A stretch of DNA of 64,000 nt. Origin: Firmicutes bacterium HGW-Firmicutes-14 (GTDB lineage: Bacteria > Bacillota > Thermincolia > Thermincolales > UBA2595). Every line of letters begins with the position of its first letter. Position 1 is the stretch's first letter. Location: contig PHAB01000009.1 of the NCBI GenBank assembly GCA_002840275.1, positions 1-64,000 of the forward strand, written 5' to 3'. Positions 43,479-51,587 of the stretch are shown here, piece by piece. Both the position numbers and the translations under genes were made by a program. The notes beneath the pieces were generated by a model. It saw only the letters and a program-made list of their open reading frames with translations, searched no databases and had not been told where the DNA came from.

Positions 43479-44711
43479 ATGCTCAGTTTAAAAGTTGATC
43501 CAAGAAGAGTGGATTTTAAAAAAGAAAACAAATGGCTGGTACCCATCGGTGTTTCAAACCGGCACGTCCACCTGTCCCGTAAAGACACTGATTCCCTTTT
43601 CGGTAAAGGATACCAGCTTACGGTTGCCAAGGAACTGGCCCAGAAAGGCCATTTTGCTGCCAGGGAAACCGTCAATCTGGTCGGCGCCAGGGGAGTATTG
43701 GAAAGAGTCAGGATTGTTGGCCCGCCAAGGGAAATAACCCAGGTCGAACTCAGCCGGACAGATGCCTTTAAGATTGGGGTAGATGCACCCATAAGAAATT
43801 CAGGTGACCTGGAAGAAACGCCGGGCTTGGTTCTTATCGGACCAAATGGGCCGGTAATAATTGATAAGGGTTGTATAATCCCGCGGGCACATATCCACAT
43901 GTCAGGTAAAAAGGCGGAGGCCCTTGATGTAGGTGACGGTGACAAGGTCAGTATCCTGATAAAAGGCCTGAAAACGGTATGTTACCACGATGTACTGGTA
44001 AGGGTTACAGAAAATGGAGAAACCGAATTCCATATAGATACTGATGAAGCCAATGCCGCCTTTGTGGATACCGGGGACCTGGCGATGATTAAACACAGAG
44101 AAATGGTGGTCAAAGATAATTTTGGCAACATCGTTGAGGTGGGTGTGGACAATATTAAATTTATACAGGGGAAAGCGCCCGGGGATTATGCAGCTGTTGA
44201 AGGTATCCGGCTGTTGAGAAACGTCTTTCACTACCCTGTTTCCACCCAGAGGGATATTGTCAATAAACTGTTAGCCCCGTCCACTATTATCCCTAACCAT
44301 TTTTATCTCTTATCAGCCATGGAAGAGGATAAAGTAGTGGGTATCGCCTGCTTCTATTACCTGGCTGAATCTAAGCTGGGCTACCTTGAACACATCGGCA
44401 TTATGCCCGAATTCAGGAACAGGGGTATAGGCAGTTTTCTTTATCATAAAGTCACCTCTGTCCTGGAAAAGGAACACCCGGAAATTGAAGGTATGCTCCT
44501 GGAAGTGCGCCAAAGCAATAATGAAAGTGACACCAGGAAACAGTTCTTTCTCAACCTGGGTGCAATTCCGGTAGATACAGCCTTCTACCCATCCAGGAAT
44601 TTCAAATTCGCGGAAAAACTGCTGCTCATGTTTAAGCCCCTGGTAGTTGAAGCAAACCTAAATACAGTGACCCTTGAACAGGCCTTCCGCGACCTATCCA
44701 GGGTCCTTTAA
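43479..44711 (+). CDS. PduL-type phosphate acyltransferase fused to a GNAT acetyltransferase
   Basis: 410 aa from ATG 43479, which has AAAGGGGGAGAGG just before it. An in-frame ATG 21 bases upstream lacks such a site. Residues about 20-205 are a complete PduL domain, which moves an acyl group between CoA and phosphate: zinc-site motifs NRHVHLS and PRAHIHMS, GHFAARETVNLVG and VGPPREITQVELSRTDA. Residues about 240-400 are a GNAT domain with VVGIACFYYL, LEHIGIMPEFRNRGIGSFL (acetyl-CoA loop R-N-R-G-I-G) and a C-terminal LNLGAIPVD. The fusion suggests the GNAT half acts on or with the product of the first. It is not in a pdu operon. Confidence 0.88.
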   Translation: MLSLKVDPRRVDFKKENKWLVPIGVSNRHVHLSRKDTDSLFGKGYQLTVAKELAQKGHFAARETVNLVGARGVLERVRIVGPPREITQVELSRTDAFKIGVDAPIRNSGDLEETPGLVLIGPNGPVIIDKGCIIPRAHIHMSGKKAEALDVGDGDKVSILIKGLKTVCYHDVLVRVTENGETEFHIDTDEANAAFVDTGDLAMIKHREMVVKDNFGNIVEVGVDNIKFIQGKAPGDYAAVEGIRLLRNVFHYPVSTQRDIVNKLLAPSTIIPNHFYLLSAMEEDKVVGIACFYYLAESKLGYLEHIGIMPEFRNRGIGSFLYHKVTSVLEKEHPEIEGMLLEVRQSNNESDTRKQFFLNLGAIPVDTAFYPSRNFKFAEKLLLMFKPLVVEANLNTVTLEQAFRDLSRVL

Positions 44712-44715
44712 AAAA

Positions 44716-44781
44716 AGAGGTATGGGATATCCGGACAGTGTCATCTGTAACCACATGACAACCGGGATAACCCATACCTCT
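44716..44781 (+). terminator. Long branched hairpin after the PduL-GNAT gene
   Basis: Outer arms AGAGGTATGGG (44716-44726) and CCCATACCTCT (44771-44781) pair over 11 bp, with further paired segments inside (TATCC/GGATA and TGTCAT/ATGACA). It lies 5 bases after the stop and ends before the convergent gene at 44804. The T-tract is weak. Confidence 0.6.
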
Positions 44782-44803
44782 GTTAATTTAAATTGGAACC
44801 AAG

Positions 44804-44977
44804 TTAACCTGCATGCCTCTGGTTTGCAGCCAGAACCAATTTCCTGTTTTTTAAGATAACGACATCTCCCTGGCAGGCCTGTTGGGGGAGTTCATTTATC
44901 GGCACAATTCTTGCTATACCCCCAAATTCTAGAATGGCATATTGTCCAACAATTTCAGCAATTTGCGCTCTTATCAC
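44804..44977 (-). CDS. DUF3006-like small protein
   Basis: 57 aa from GTG 44977, behind a strong AAGGAGG with 7 bases of spacing. The sequence begins MIRAQIAEIVGQYAILEFGG and later reads IVPINELPQQACQGDVVIL. This fits the DUF3006 layout: a conserved acidic/aromatic start, a GQYAILEF strand, and a proline-flanked LP...GDVV end. Such proteins are short, possibly OB-fold-like, and their function is not known. No other gene of the same operon is visible. The assignment is by pattern only. Confidence 0.6.
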   Translation of the reverse strand: MIRAQIAEIVGQYAILEFGGIARIVPINELPQQACQGDVVILKNRKLVLAANQRHAG

Positions 44978-45090
44978 GGCTCTTCCTCCTTATTTCTGTA
45001 TAATCGCCTTCAATATCGAGCTGTAATGCATTGTCAGATGAGTATTATTCTATGTGGTTATCTGCATTGAAATCAGTATAGCATAAATCA

Positions 45091-45120
45091 GGTATATTTT
45101 GGATAATAACTTAACGTCAA
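45091..45120 (-). promoter_or_regulatory. Promoter candidate for the DUF3006-like gene
   Basis: On the minus strand TTGACG (45120-45115) and TATACC (45096-45091) are 18 bases apart, about 115 bases before the GTG. A second TATACT box lies slightly downstream. Confidence 0.4.
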
Positions 45121-45190
45121 ATTCTTACATGTTTTTACACATTATCACAGTAATAAAGTTTGCACTTGCAGTATATGTTGAATCCTATTA

Positions 45191-45457
45191 CTAGCCGATC
45201 TGTTGCTTTTTTTCTTCCTCTTCCTCGGCTAAACGCCTGGCCATTAGTCTTTCAAACTCCTTACCGGCATTCCGTCTTTTAATTTCTGCCTCAACCAGTT
45301 CCCTGACCCTCTTGGCCCTTTCCTTCACCGAAGCAGTACCCCGGCGGTATTCTTCGCCCTGCCAGATGTACTCATCAACCAAGCGCTCCAAAATCATTTT
45401 GGGAATTTGCCTTCTCGCATCACATGTAATGGTAAAATGAAAAAACCTTTGCATCAT
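45191..45457 (-). CDS. Small charged protein of unknown function
   Basis: 88 aa. The N-terminal half begins MMQRFFHFTITCDARRQIPK. The C-terminal half (about residues 40-85) is very rich in Glu, Arg and Lys and would form one long helix (VKERAKRVRELVEAEIKRR, MARRLAEEEEEKKQQ). AGGAGG lies 7 bases before the ATG, and a good promoter is seen at 45514-45542. I recognise no family. The next gene upstream is Hsp20, in the same direction, but the promoter makes separate expression likely. Confidence 0.7.
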   Translation of the reverse strand: MMQRFFHFTITCDARRQIPKMILERLVDEYIWQGEEYRRGTASVKERAKRVRELVEAEIKRRNAGKEFERLMARRLAEEEEEKKQQIG

Positions 45458-45513
45458 GTCGTTTCCTCCTAGCTGCCATATACGATTTTTGATAAAAACT
45501 ATTATTCTTAAAT

Positions 45514-45542
45514 ATTGTATCCTAATTTGTAAATCTTTTCAA
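45514..45542 (-). promoter_or_regulatory. Promoter of the 88-aa protein gene
   Basis: On the minus strand TTGAAA (45542-45537) and TACAAT (45519-45514) are separated by 17 bases, about 60 bases before the start codon. Confidence 0.7.
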
Positions 45543-45596
45543 TAGATTTACAGCAAATTTCGTACTATTTTTTGTAGTAATATAATTAAATCTATT
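45541..45596. repeat. Nested inverted repeat between hsp20 and the 88-aa gene
   Basis: Outer arms AATAGATTTA (45541-45550) and TAAATCTATT (45587-45596) pair over 10 bp. Inside, TACTA (45563-45567) pairs with TAGTA (45575-45579). It lies right after the hsp20 stop and abuts the -35 box of the next promoter. It could be a weak terminator or an operator. Confidence 0.5.
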
Positions 45597-45624
45597 TTTG
45601 GACAAGGCATTCCCGGTAAAATCT

Positions 45625-46026
45625 TCATTCTTTAGGCACCCGAACAGTAATTTTACCATCTTTAAAATCGATTCTGGCATTTTTAGACTTAACTTTTACC
45701 GGAAAATTATATGCCCTCGTAAATTTATTCCACTGGTATTCCCTGGTCCCGTCTTTTTCCCGGTGTAATGTGTTTTCCCCCTTTATGACCACACTGTCCT
45801 GCCTGACTACTACGTCCACATTGTCTTTTAAGGCATTGGGAATGTCTCCGGATATTACAATTTCTTTGCCTTCATCTTTAGCCTGAAGATGTATGCTGTT
45901 TTCAGAAGCCTGGAGAACGCGAAGTTCTTCGGAAAATGACTGCATGAAATGGGAAAACAGTTTATCCACTTCTTCAAAAAATTTTGTCATATCACTAAAA
46001 GGGTCCCATTTAACCAGGTTGCTCAT
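45625..46026 (-). CDS. Hsp20-family small heat shock protein
   Basis: 133 aa from ATG 46026 (AAAGGAG 8 bases upstream). An in-frame start 9 bases earlier overlaps the ribosome binding site. The alpha-crystallin domain spans about residues 38-133, with EIVISGDIPNALKDNVDV, SVVIKGENTLHRE and a late ARIDFKDGKITVRVPKE. The N-terminal WDPFSDM matches the usual PF...M pattern. The central A-x-x-x-n-G-v-L motif is altered (DGKITVRVP), and the C-terminal I-x-I anchor is missing, so assembly may differ. No CIRCE element is seen. Confidence 0.88.
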   Translation of the reverse strand: MSNLVKWDPFSDMTKFFEEVDKLFSHFMQSFSEELRVLQASENSIHLQAKDEGKEIVISGDIPNALKDNVDVVVRQDSVVIKGENTLHREKDGTREYQWNKFTRAYNFPVKVKSKNARIDFKDGKITVRVPKE

Positions 46027-46112
46027 CACAATCACTCCTTTCCGGTATCATTCTATGCGCTTAACATAATATGTGTGCAACCGGTTTGAATAGGATCTTG
46101 ATAAATGAAAAA

Positions 46113-46157
46113 CCGGATGTTTTCTTCACGTCTCACGGGCAGTGAAAAAACATCCGG
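46113..46157. terminator. Terminator of the HAD phosphatase gene
   Basis: CCGGATGTTTTCTTCAC (46113-46129) pairs with GTGAAAAAACATCCGG (46142-46157) with one bulge. On the minus strand TTTTTCATTTATC follows. It lies just past the stop at 46163. Confidence 0.8.
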
Positions 46158-46162
46158 CCTTA

Positions 46163-46801
46163 TTATACATAATTTAGCAAATCGGCAAAGTCATTCAGCC
46201 ACAAGTCAGGCTTACAGGATTCCAGAACATCACGGGGATGAAGGCTCCAGCCGACCGCCGCACTCAATACCCCTGCATTTTTGGCACATGTAATATCATA
46301 AGGGCTGTCACCCACCATAATAATGTCACTTCCACCGGCCTTAAGGTTCAGTCCCTCAAGGGCCTTTAATATCGGGTCAGGTTCCGGTTTATGTTTTTCT
46401 GTATCCTCAAAGGCGATGAATACATCGAAACTGTTCTCCAGCCCAAACAGTTCAAGTCCCCGGCGGGCGAAGTTCCTTGCTTTTGATGTTACCACTCCGG
46501 CCGCTATATTCTCTTTGTTCAGTTGAGCAAGGGTTTCACAAACCCGGGGGAACAGCTCTACAAGGTCATCATGTCTTAAGGCATTATAATTTCTGTAAGT
46601 CAGTACCATCTCTTCTGCCCGGTCCGGATCAAGGTCGGCCATTATCCTGACCAGGGGCTGGCCGAAATACTTATAGAGCTTCTCATCAGCGACCCTTATT
46701 CCCATATGAGTTTTAATAGTGTGCTGAAGGGTTTCCAGAATCAAATTGTTTGTGTTCAAGATAGTGCCGTCCAGGTCAAACAATATACATGCCGCCTTCA
46801 T
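46163..46801 (-). CDS. HAD hydrolase, PpaX/Gph type phosphatase
   Basis: 212 aa from ATG 46801 (GAGGG 6 bases before). The longer open frame adds 12 residues without a better start. HAD motifs: CILFDLDGTILNTNN (nucleophile Asp), VVTSKARNFA, KPEPDP and GDSPYDITCAKNAGV. The cap is of the four-helix C1 type. Likely hydrolyses phosphoglycolate or pyrophosphate as in PpaX. It stands alone between two terminators. Which substrate is used cannot be told from sequence. Confidence 0.88.
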   Translation of the reverse strand: MKAACILFDLDGTILNTNNLILETLQHTIKTHMGIRVADEKLYKYFGQPLVRIMADLDPDRAEEMVLTYRNYNALRHDDLVELFPRVCETLAQLNKENIAAGVVTSKARNFARRGLELFGLENSFDVFIAFEDTEKHKPEPDPILKALEGLNLKAGGSDIIMVGDSPYDITCAKNAGVLSAAVGWSLHPRDVLESCKPDLWLNDFADLLNYV

Positions 46802-46854
46802 TCTAATCCCTCGCATTAATTTTCTGCTGTATATCAATATATCCAGGTTTCATC

Positions 46855-47772
46855 CTATTCATGTCCTAAAAGGGTCCCGACCTCCTCAAGTCTTTCGGCC
46901 CCAGCCTGCAAAAGAGAATCTGAATATTCCGGGTTATGAATGCCCAGGCTCTTATCAGCATCAACAAAGGTAATGTTTGTAAGCGCTGCACCTAGGGCCT
47001 TTTCAGCTTCTGTCACATCTTCTCCGCTCTCTTTGGCTTTCCTAACGGCATTCTGTGCTTCTTCAAGGCGGGTTTTGAGGGTCTCAAGCCTGGCCTTAAT
47101 TCCATTCTGCAGATTTTTTAACTGTTCTTCCATCTTTTCACTGTTATTATGACACCCGCTGCACCTTTCATTTGACGCTATCCCGGTTGCTGTCAGGGCT
47201 TTAAAGTCATGGTCCAGCTGGTTTGTAAAATGGCATTCATAACAGGTAAACTTCTGGTTCATCTTACGGGAAGGCTTATCCTCGACACCTATTCCTTCCA
47301 CACCTTTTAGCATTTCCAACTGGGGATGGTGAACCTCTTCACCTGCAGTAATGCCTTCGGCAGTATGGCATTCACCACAAGAATCCAGCCCCTTTGTCCT
47401 GAGGGAAAACATGTTATCTCCGCCCATTACATGACATACCCGGCAAGTGATGCCTTCCAGTGCTTTTTCATATTTCCCCCCTGGCTGAAAGTCAGTAAAT
47501 TTCGCTTTTGGGTCATCCATTATCCTTACGGCAGAATGACATTTGATACAGGAATCGGCCCTTTCAGGCGGGTATTTTTCTTGTTCAATCATATCCTTAA
47601 AAAATCTGTAGTGACCCGTTGCTTTTACCTGCTCTGCAAGGGGAACGGCTTTGGTTTTCGGAGGCGGCTTTTTGTTGTTTCTTTCTCGCAGGGCGCTTCC
47701 ACAGCCTGTAATTGTCACAAGTAAGGAAGCCATTAATATAGATAAAACCATGATCTTACTCCAGTTACGCAA
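46855..47772 (-). CDS. Pentaheme c-type cytochrome lipoprotein
   Basis: 305 aa from TTG 47772 (GGAGGTG 7 bases upstream). The open frame extends 37 codons further without signal or site. A signal sequence ends in lipobox TITGC (Cys24). Five CxxCH sites: CIKCH (75-79), CRVCH (110-114), CGECH (132-136), CYECH (177-181) and CSGCH (204-208), with extra His in ATGHYRFF, EVHHPQ and QLDHDF as possible distal ligands. Residues about 211-262 are a Lys/Glu-rich coiled coil. Likely carries electrons at the outer face of the membrane. No partner reductase is encoded nearby. Confidence 0.9.
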   Translation of the reverse strand: MRNWSKIMVLSILMASLLVTITGCGSALRERNNKKPPPKTKAVPLAEQVKATGHYRFFKDMIEQEKYPPERADSCIKCHSAVRIMDDPKAKFTDFQPGGKYEKALEGITCRVCHVMGGDNMFSLRTKGLDSCGECHTAEGITAGEEVHHPQLEMLKGVEGIGVEDKPSRKMNQKFTCYECHFTNQLDHDFKALTATGIASNERCSGCHNNSEKMEEQLKNLQNGIKARLETLKTRLEEAQNAVRKAKESGEDVTEAEKALGAALTNITFVDADKSLGIHNPEYSDSLLQAGAERLEEVGTLLGHE

Positions 47773-47911
47773 AATATCCACACCTCCGGTTGAACAGCAA
47801 TTTGTCATTTTAATCATCAAACGGCTGTATTTAACAATACAAAATTCGATATATATCGACAATTTTCCTGCTATAAAAACCATTTTTGCAAAAACCGTTT
47901 GCCATAAAGCA

Positions 47912-47934
47912 GGGCTGCATCTTTGGGGCAGCCC
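47912..47934. terminator. Terminator of the subtilase gene
   Basis: GGGCTGC (47912-47918) pairs with GCAGCCC (47928-47934) just after the minus-strand stop at 47953. On the plus strand GTTTTA follows; on the minus strand TGCTTTATGG. Confidence 0.6.
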
Positions 47935-47952
47935 GTTTTAAGGGGAGGGTAT

Positions 47953-50900
47953 TCACACTTTAATAGATGTATAAACCGGTTTAGACTGATTCCCCGAGCC
48001 GTCGATGGCGACAATCTTTACCTTATAAGTTCCGGGAAAAACATTTCTCCCATTGGCATCCCTGCAGTCCCAGGCAGCTGTTACCCTCCCTTTCCTGACC
48101 CAGGCGCCGTCCAATATCATGGCCACAAACTCATCCTTGCTGTTGATTACTTTTATAAACACTCTTGTATCCTCAGAAACGGTCAGTGATAGTGTTTTTC
48201 CGTCAACTCTCACTCCGGTTACAGTTGGCGGGATGGTTTCCAGGTACCTGGCGGTAAGGGTATATGTCTGGATAGAAGAGTTCCCCAGAAAATCGCAAGT
48301 CATGATATAGTAATACCCCTTTTCAGTTACATTGAATGTCGCGGTTTCTTCTTCCCCGGCCATGGAACTGTCAACCTTGCCCATAAGCCTTCCGGAAGTG
48401 TCATAAACCTCCAAAACCCCATCAATATCATTGGGAACATCAAGGCTCACACCTAATACGCCTTTAGCGGGAACATAAAGCTTGTACCAATCCTTATCCT
48501 CGATGCCCATAAAAGTAGGACGGATTGCCGAACCGCTGTATATGACCCCGGCCTTGTCTATGGTATTGTTATCCTCGAAGGCATCAGGCACAGCTCTGAA
48601 AGGCTTAACACATATTGAATACCTGCCGGTAGACCTGCCTTCCCGGGCAGCGACCCCAATGTAATACCTGCCGGGCTTGGCCGGTACAAACACACCTGTA
48701 TCGGGCTGTCCCAGACCTCCGCCGCCAATCTCTGTAACCGGCTCCAGGTAAGGCTCTTCAGGCACTCCGGGATCAGGGATTTCTTCGTCAAATGCCATTT
48801 CCTTCATTATTACGGCATCAGTATCCAAATCTGCAGGAGGTGTAATAAATACCAGGTAAGGCTGAGGCTTTTCCACGTTGAGGACATAGATATCAATGTC
48901 ATCAGCCGGGTAAAGGGTTCCCTGTTTAACTTCTTCAGGGACCAGTTCCACAGCTTTAAGAGGGCTGTCATTTATTTCCCGGTCCACGAAATCAAAGGCC
49001 TTTAAACTGACTTTTAGTGAATAATCTTCGGCTGACATACTGCCCCAGTTGCTAACCTGTATATAATGTCGTCCGGGGGATGCCGTTACCTCCAGCGGGC
49101 CTTCCTCCTCCTCAAAGTAATATGAATCGGAACCATAGTAAGCGTAACCAAGGGGTGAATCCTCAGGGTCACTGTAAAGGCTTAGGTAACACCAGGTGTT
49201 TTCAGCTTTCTGAAAATCTATTGACAAAACTCCGGTAGCCGGCACATCTATTTCGTACCAGTCTTCATCATCCTCCTTATGGAAGTTGCCTCTGACCGAT
49301 TCCCCTATTTCAATTCCAGCCGCTGTCTGCCATGTATCATTCGTTTCATAATTGTCCTTCCCGAACCTAAATCCGCCAATTGTCAGGGCATAGTTTGCGT
49401 TTACCGAAGCGTTCCCTGTCTCATAAACCCTGATATAATACGACCCGGTTCCTCCTTCAGGCAGTATGATAACCTGGTCCTCGTCTTCACCCTGGCCGCC
49501 TCGGTTTATATGTTCATAGAACCAGTCAGAGAAATAATCGATTTCATCATCTTCCGGCCAATCCCTGTAATTTCCCACACTTTCTATATCCACTGCCAGG
49601 TCCAGTCCTTCCGGGACCTCCAAAAACAGTCTGACAGCCTGTCCCTTAAGGTCAATCCGGTACCAGTCTTCATCTTCTGAATCAAGAACAGCACCATAGA
49701 CAGCGGAATTAAGGTTTATTCTCCTGGCTTCCCCGTAACTGTCATTGGGCTCATAACTATCAGCTGCCAGGTCGTCATCAGTAAGGATTGCAACAGTAAC
49801 CGAATAATTCTCTTCCGACCACCTGAAATGGTTACCAAACACTTTTATGTAGTAATCCCCTTCCTCAAGGTTCATAGCCAGCCCATAAACCGCTTCTGCC
49901 ACCTTGAGTGAGCTTTTGGAACTGAACCCCCAGAGCCATGATTCGGGACTACCTTCAATTTCTCCGGTATTGAAGGATGAAATGACTGCACCCAACCTGT
50001 CATATATCTCCACTCCGGGGCTGACCTTCCCTGCAGGCAGCACCTCTAACTGCAGGTGACTGCCCTCCGGGACAGTTATCCTGAACCAGTCCACATCACT
50101 GCCGTAATCTATCTTCTCCCTGAAGGCCTCGCCATCGGTCAGGGAAATGGCTTTCTCCATGGTCCCATTGGCATCATCTATGTTCTCCAGGGAGATAGTC
50201 AGGGCCTTGTGCATGTCTATCCTCCCATGGCCGAATTGCGGATCCCAGCCGGGGTCCCCCAGGTCAGTGGCTGAAGCTTCTATTATCTGCCTGACATCAT
50301 CATTGGAAACATTCTGGTCTTTAGCCAGGATCAGGGCTGCAAGCCCTGCTACCATGGGAGAAGCCATAGAGGTCCCGCTCATTTCGGCATATGTCGAACC
50401 TTTATAAGGGTCCCAGTATGTGCTGTAGATTTCCTCCCCCGGGGCACAGATATCAATTTCCGGGCCATAACTTGAAAAGCCGGCCAGGTTGTCTTCTTTA
50501 TCAGTGGCAGATACAGAAATCACTTTGGAAACCGCAGCCGGATAACTAATTTCCTCTGAAGCCCAGTTGCCTGCTGCTGCTACCAGGACCACCCCTTTTT
50601 CATAGGCATAATCAATGGCATCTGCCAATATCTTTGAGGGATAATTACTGCCAAAACTCATGTTTATTACCTTTGCCCCGTGGTCAGCAGCCCATATTAT
50701 CCCATCTGTTATAGAAATGTCTGTCCCGTTCCACCCGTCAAAAACTTTAACCGGCATTATCTTTATTCCGGCAATACCGGCAACACCGGCCACTCCGGTC
50801 CCATTGCCCGTCGCTGCCCCGGCGATGCCGGCCACATGGGTGCCATGACCGTCGCTATCCCTGGCGCTTTTCAACGGGTTGACCGTGTTAACACCGGGAA

Positions 50901-51423
50901 CAAGCCGATCCTTCAAATCCGGATGGTTCACATCGACTCCTGAATCGAGCACTGCAATAATCACTTCCGAACCGGGATGGGCGGCATCCCATCCGCCGGC
51001 CGCCTTTATTTTTTCCATCCCCCACTGCCTGGAATATTGAAGATCATTGGGTTTTCCCAGGAGCCGGTATGTATAATTGGGCTGTACGTATAGGACTGCA
51101 GGGTCATTATTAATCCTCGCTGCAAGTTTCAGCAAATCCGTGTTTTCCGATGTTGAAGCCAGGACGTATCCCATGCGGCTGTCCCGGCGAAGCAAAGTGA
51201 GGTTATATTTCTTAAGCACTCTAAATTCATCGGCATCTGAACCCCTTACTTTGAATATGATTTCTCCCTGTTTAAATCCCGGCTCAGTTACATTGTATCC
51301 TGAACGTGCCTCCGGCATCTCTCCGGCCGGTTCCCGGGGAACAGCAAATACTCCCCCGGGCATGGCCAGAGACATTATCATAACAACCACTGCCAGAATT
51401 CTCACCCTTTTAAACCTCTTCAA
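47953..51423 (-). CDS. Secreted subtilisin-like protease with five PPC-type domains
   Basis: 1156 aa from TTG 51423 (GGGAGGGG 5 bases before). Signal peptide (KRFKRVRILAVVVMIMSLAMP), then a propeptide-like region, then the S8 domain with the complete triad: IIAVLDSGVDVNHPD (Asp), DSDGHGTHVAGIAG (His) and MSGTSMASPMVAGL (Ser). About five PPC-like beta domains follow, each with an (E)PND- and DWYRI-type pattern (for example SYEPNDSYGEA, NYETNDTWQTA, AFEDNNTIDKA). A C-terminal FlgD-like Ig domain contains WDCRDANGRNVFPGTYKVKI. Probably acts on extracellular proteins or on the cell's own surface. Confidence 0.92.
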   Translation of the reverse strand: MKRFKRVRILAVVVMIMSLAMPGGVFAVPREPAGEMPEARSGYNVTEPGFKQGEIIFKVRGSDADEFRVLKKYNLTLLRRDSRMGYVLASTSENTDLLKLAARINNDPAVLYVQPNYTYRLLGKPNDLQYSRQWGMEKIKAAGGWDAAHPGSEVIIAVLDSGVDVNHPDLKDRLVPGVNTVNPLKSARDSDGHGTHVAGIAGAATGNGTGVAGVAGIAGIKIMPVKVFDGWNGTDISITDGIIWAADHGAKVINMSFGSNYPSKILADAIDYAYEKGVVLVAAAGNWASEEISYPAAVSKVISVSATDKEDNLAGFSSYGPEIDICAPGEEIYSTYWDPYKGSTYAEMSGTSMASPMVAGLAALILAKDQNVSNDDVRQIIEASATDLGDPGWDPQFGHGRIDMHKALTISLENIDDANGTMEKAISLTDGEAFREKIDYGSDVDWFRITVPEGSHLQLEVLPAGKVSPGVEIYDRLGAVISSFNTGEIEGSPESWLWGFSSKSSLKVAEAVYGLAMNLEEGDYYIKVFGNHFRWSEENYSVTVAILTDDDLAADSYEPNDSYGEARRINLNSAVYGAVLDSEDEDWYRIDLKGQAVRLFLEVPEGLDLAVDIESVGNYRDWPEDDEIDYFSDWFYEHINRGGQGEDEDQVIILPEGGTGSYYIRVYETGNASVNANYALTIGGFRFGKDNYETNDTWQTAAGIEIGESVRGNFHKEDDEDWYEIDVPATGVLSIDFQKAENTWCYLSLYSDPEDSPLGYAYYGSDSYYFEEEEGPLEVTASPGRHYIQVSNWGSMSAEDYSLKVSLKAFDFVDREINDSPLKAVELVPEEVKQGTLYPADDIDIYVLNVEKPQPYLVFITPPADLDTDAVIMKEMAFDEEIPDPGVPEEPYLEPVTEIGGGGLGQPDTGVFVPAKPGRYYIGVAAREGRSTGRYSICVKPFRAVPDAFEDNNTIDKAGVIYSGSAIRPTFMGIEDKDWYKLYVPAKGVLGVSLDVPNDIDGVLEVYDTSGRLMGKVDSSMAGEEETATFNVTEKGYYYIMTCDFLGNSSIQTYTLTARYLETIPPTVTGVRVDGKTLSLTVSEDTRVFIKVINSKDEFVAMILDGAWVRKGRVTAAWDCRDANGRNVFPGTYKVKIVAIDGSGNQSKPVYTSIKV

Positions 51424-51529
51424 GAAATCCCCTCCCTTGAACACAGTTGCGGACCCATATGCTGCCATACTTCGCACATTAAAAAAAGATTCTACATCCT
51501 GGTTAAAAATTCCTTTAAACGAAAATAAC

Positions 51530-51560
51530 CGGGCTCCAGGCGTAAATCGCCGGGAGCCCG
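51530..51560 (-). terminator. Terminator of the trehalose/glycogen operon
   Basis: CGGGCTCC...GGCG pairs with CGCC...GGGAGCCCG (51530-51560) with a single bulge around TAAAT. On the minus strand GTTATTTTCG follows. It lies 28 bases after the stop of the TreT-like gene. Confidence 0.8.
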
Positions 51561-51587
51561 ATCAACAGAGTTCTTGGCGTCAGGACT

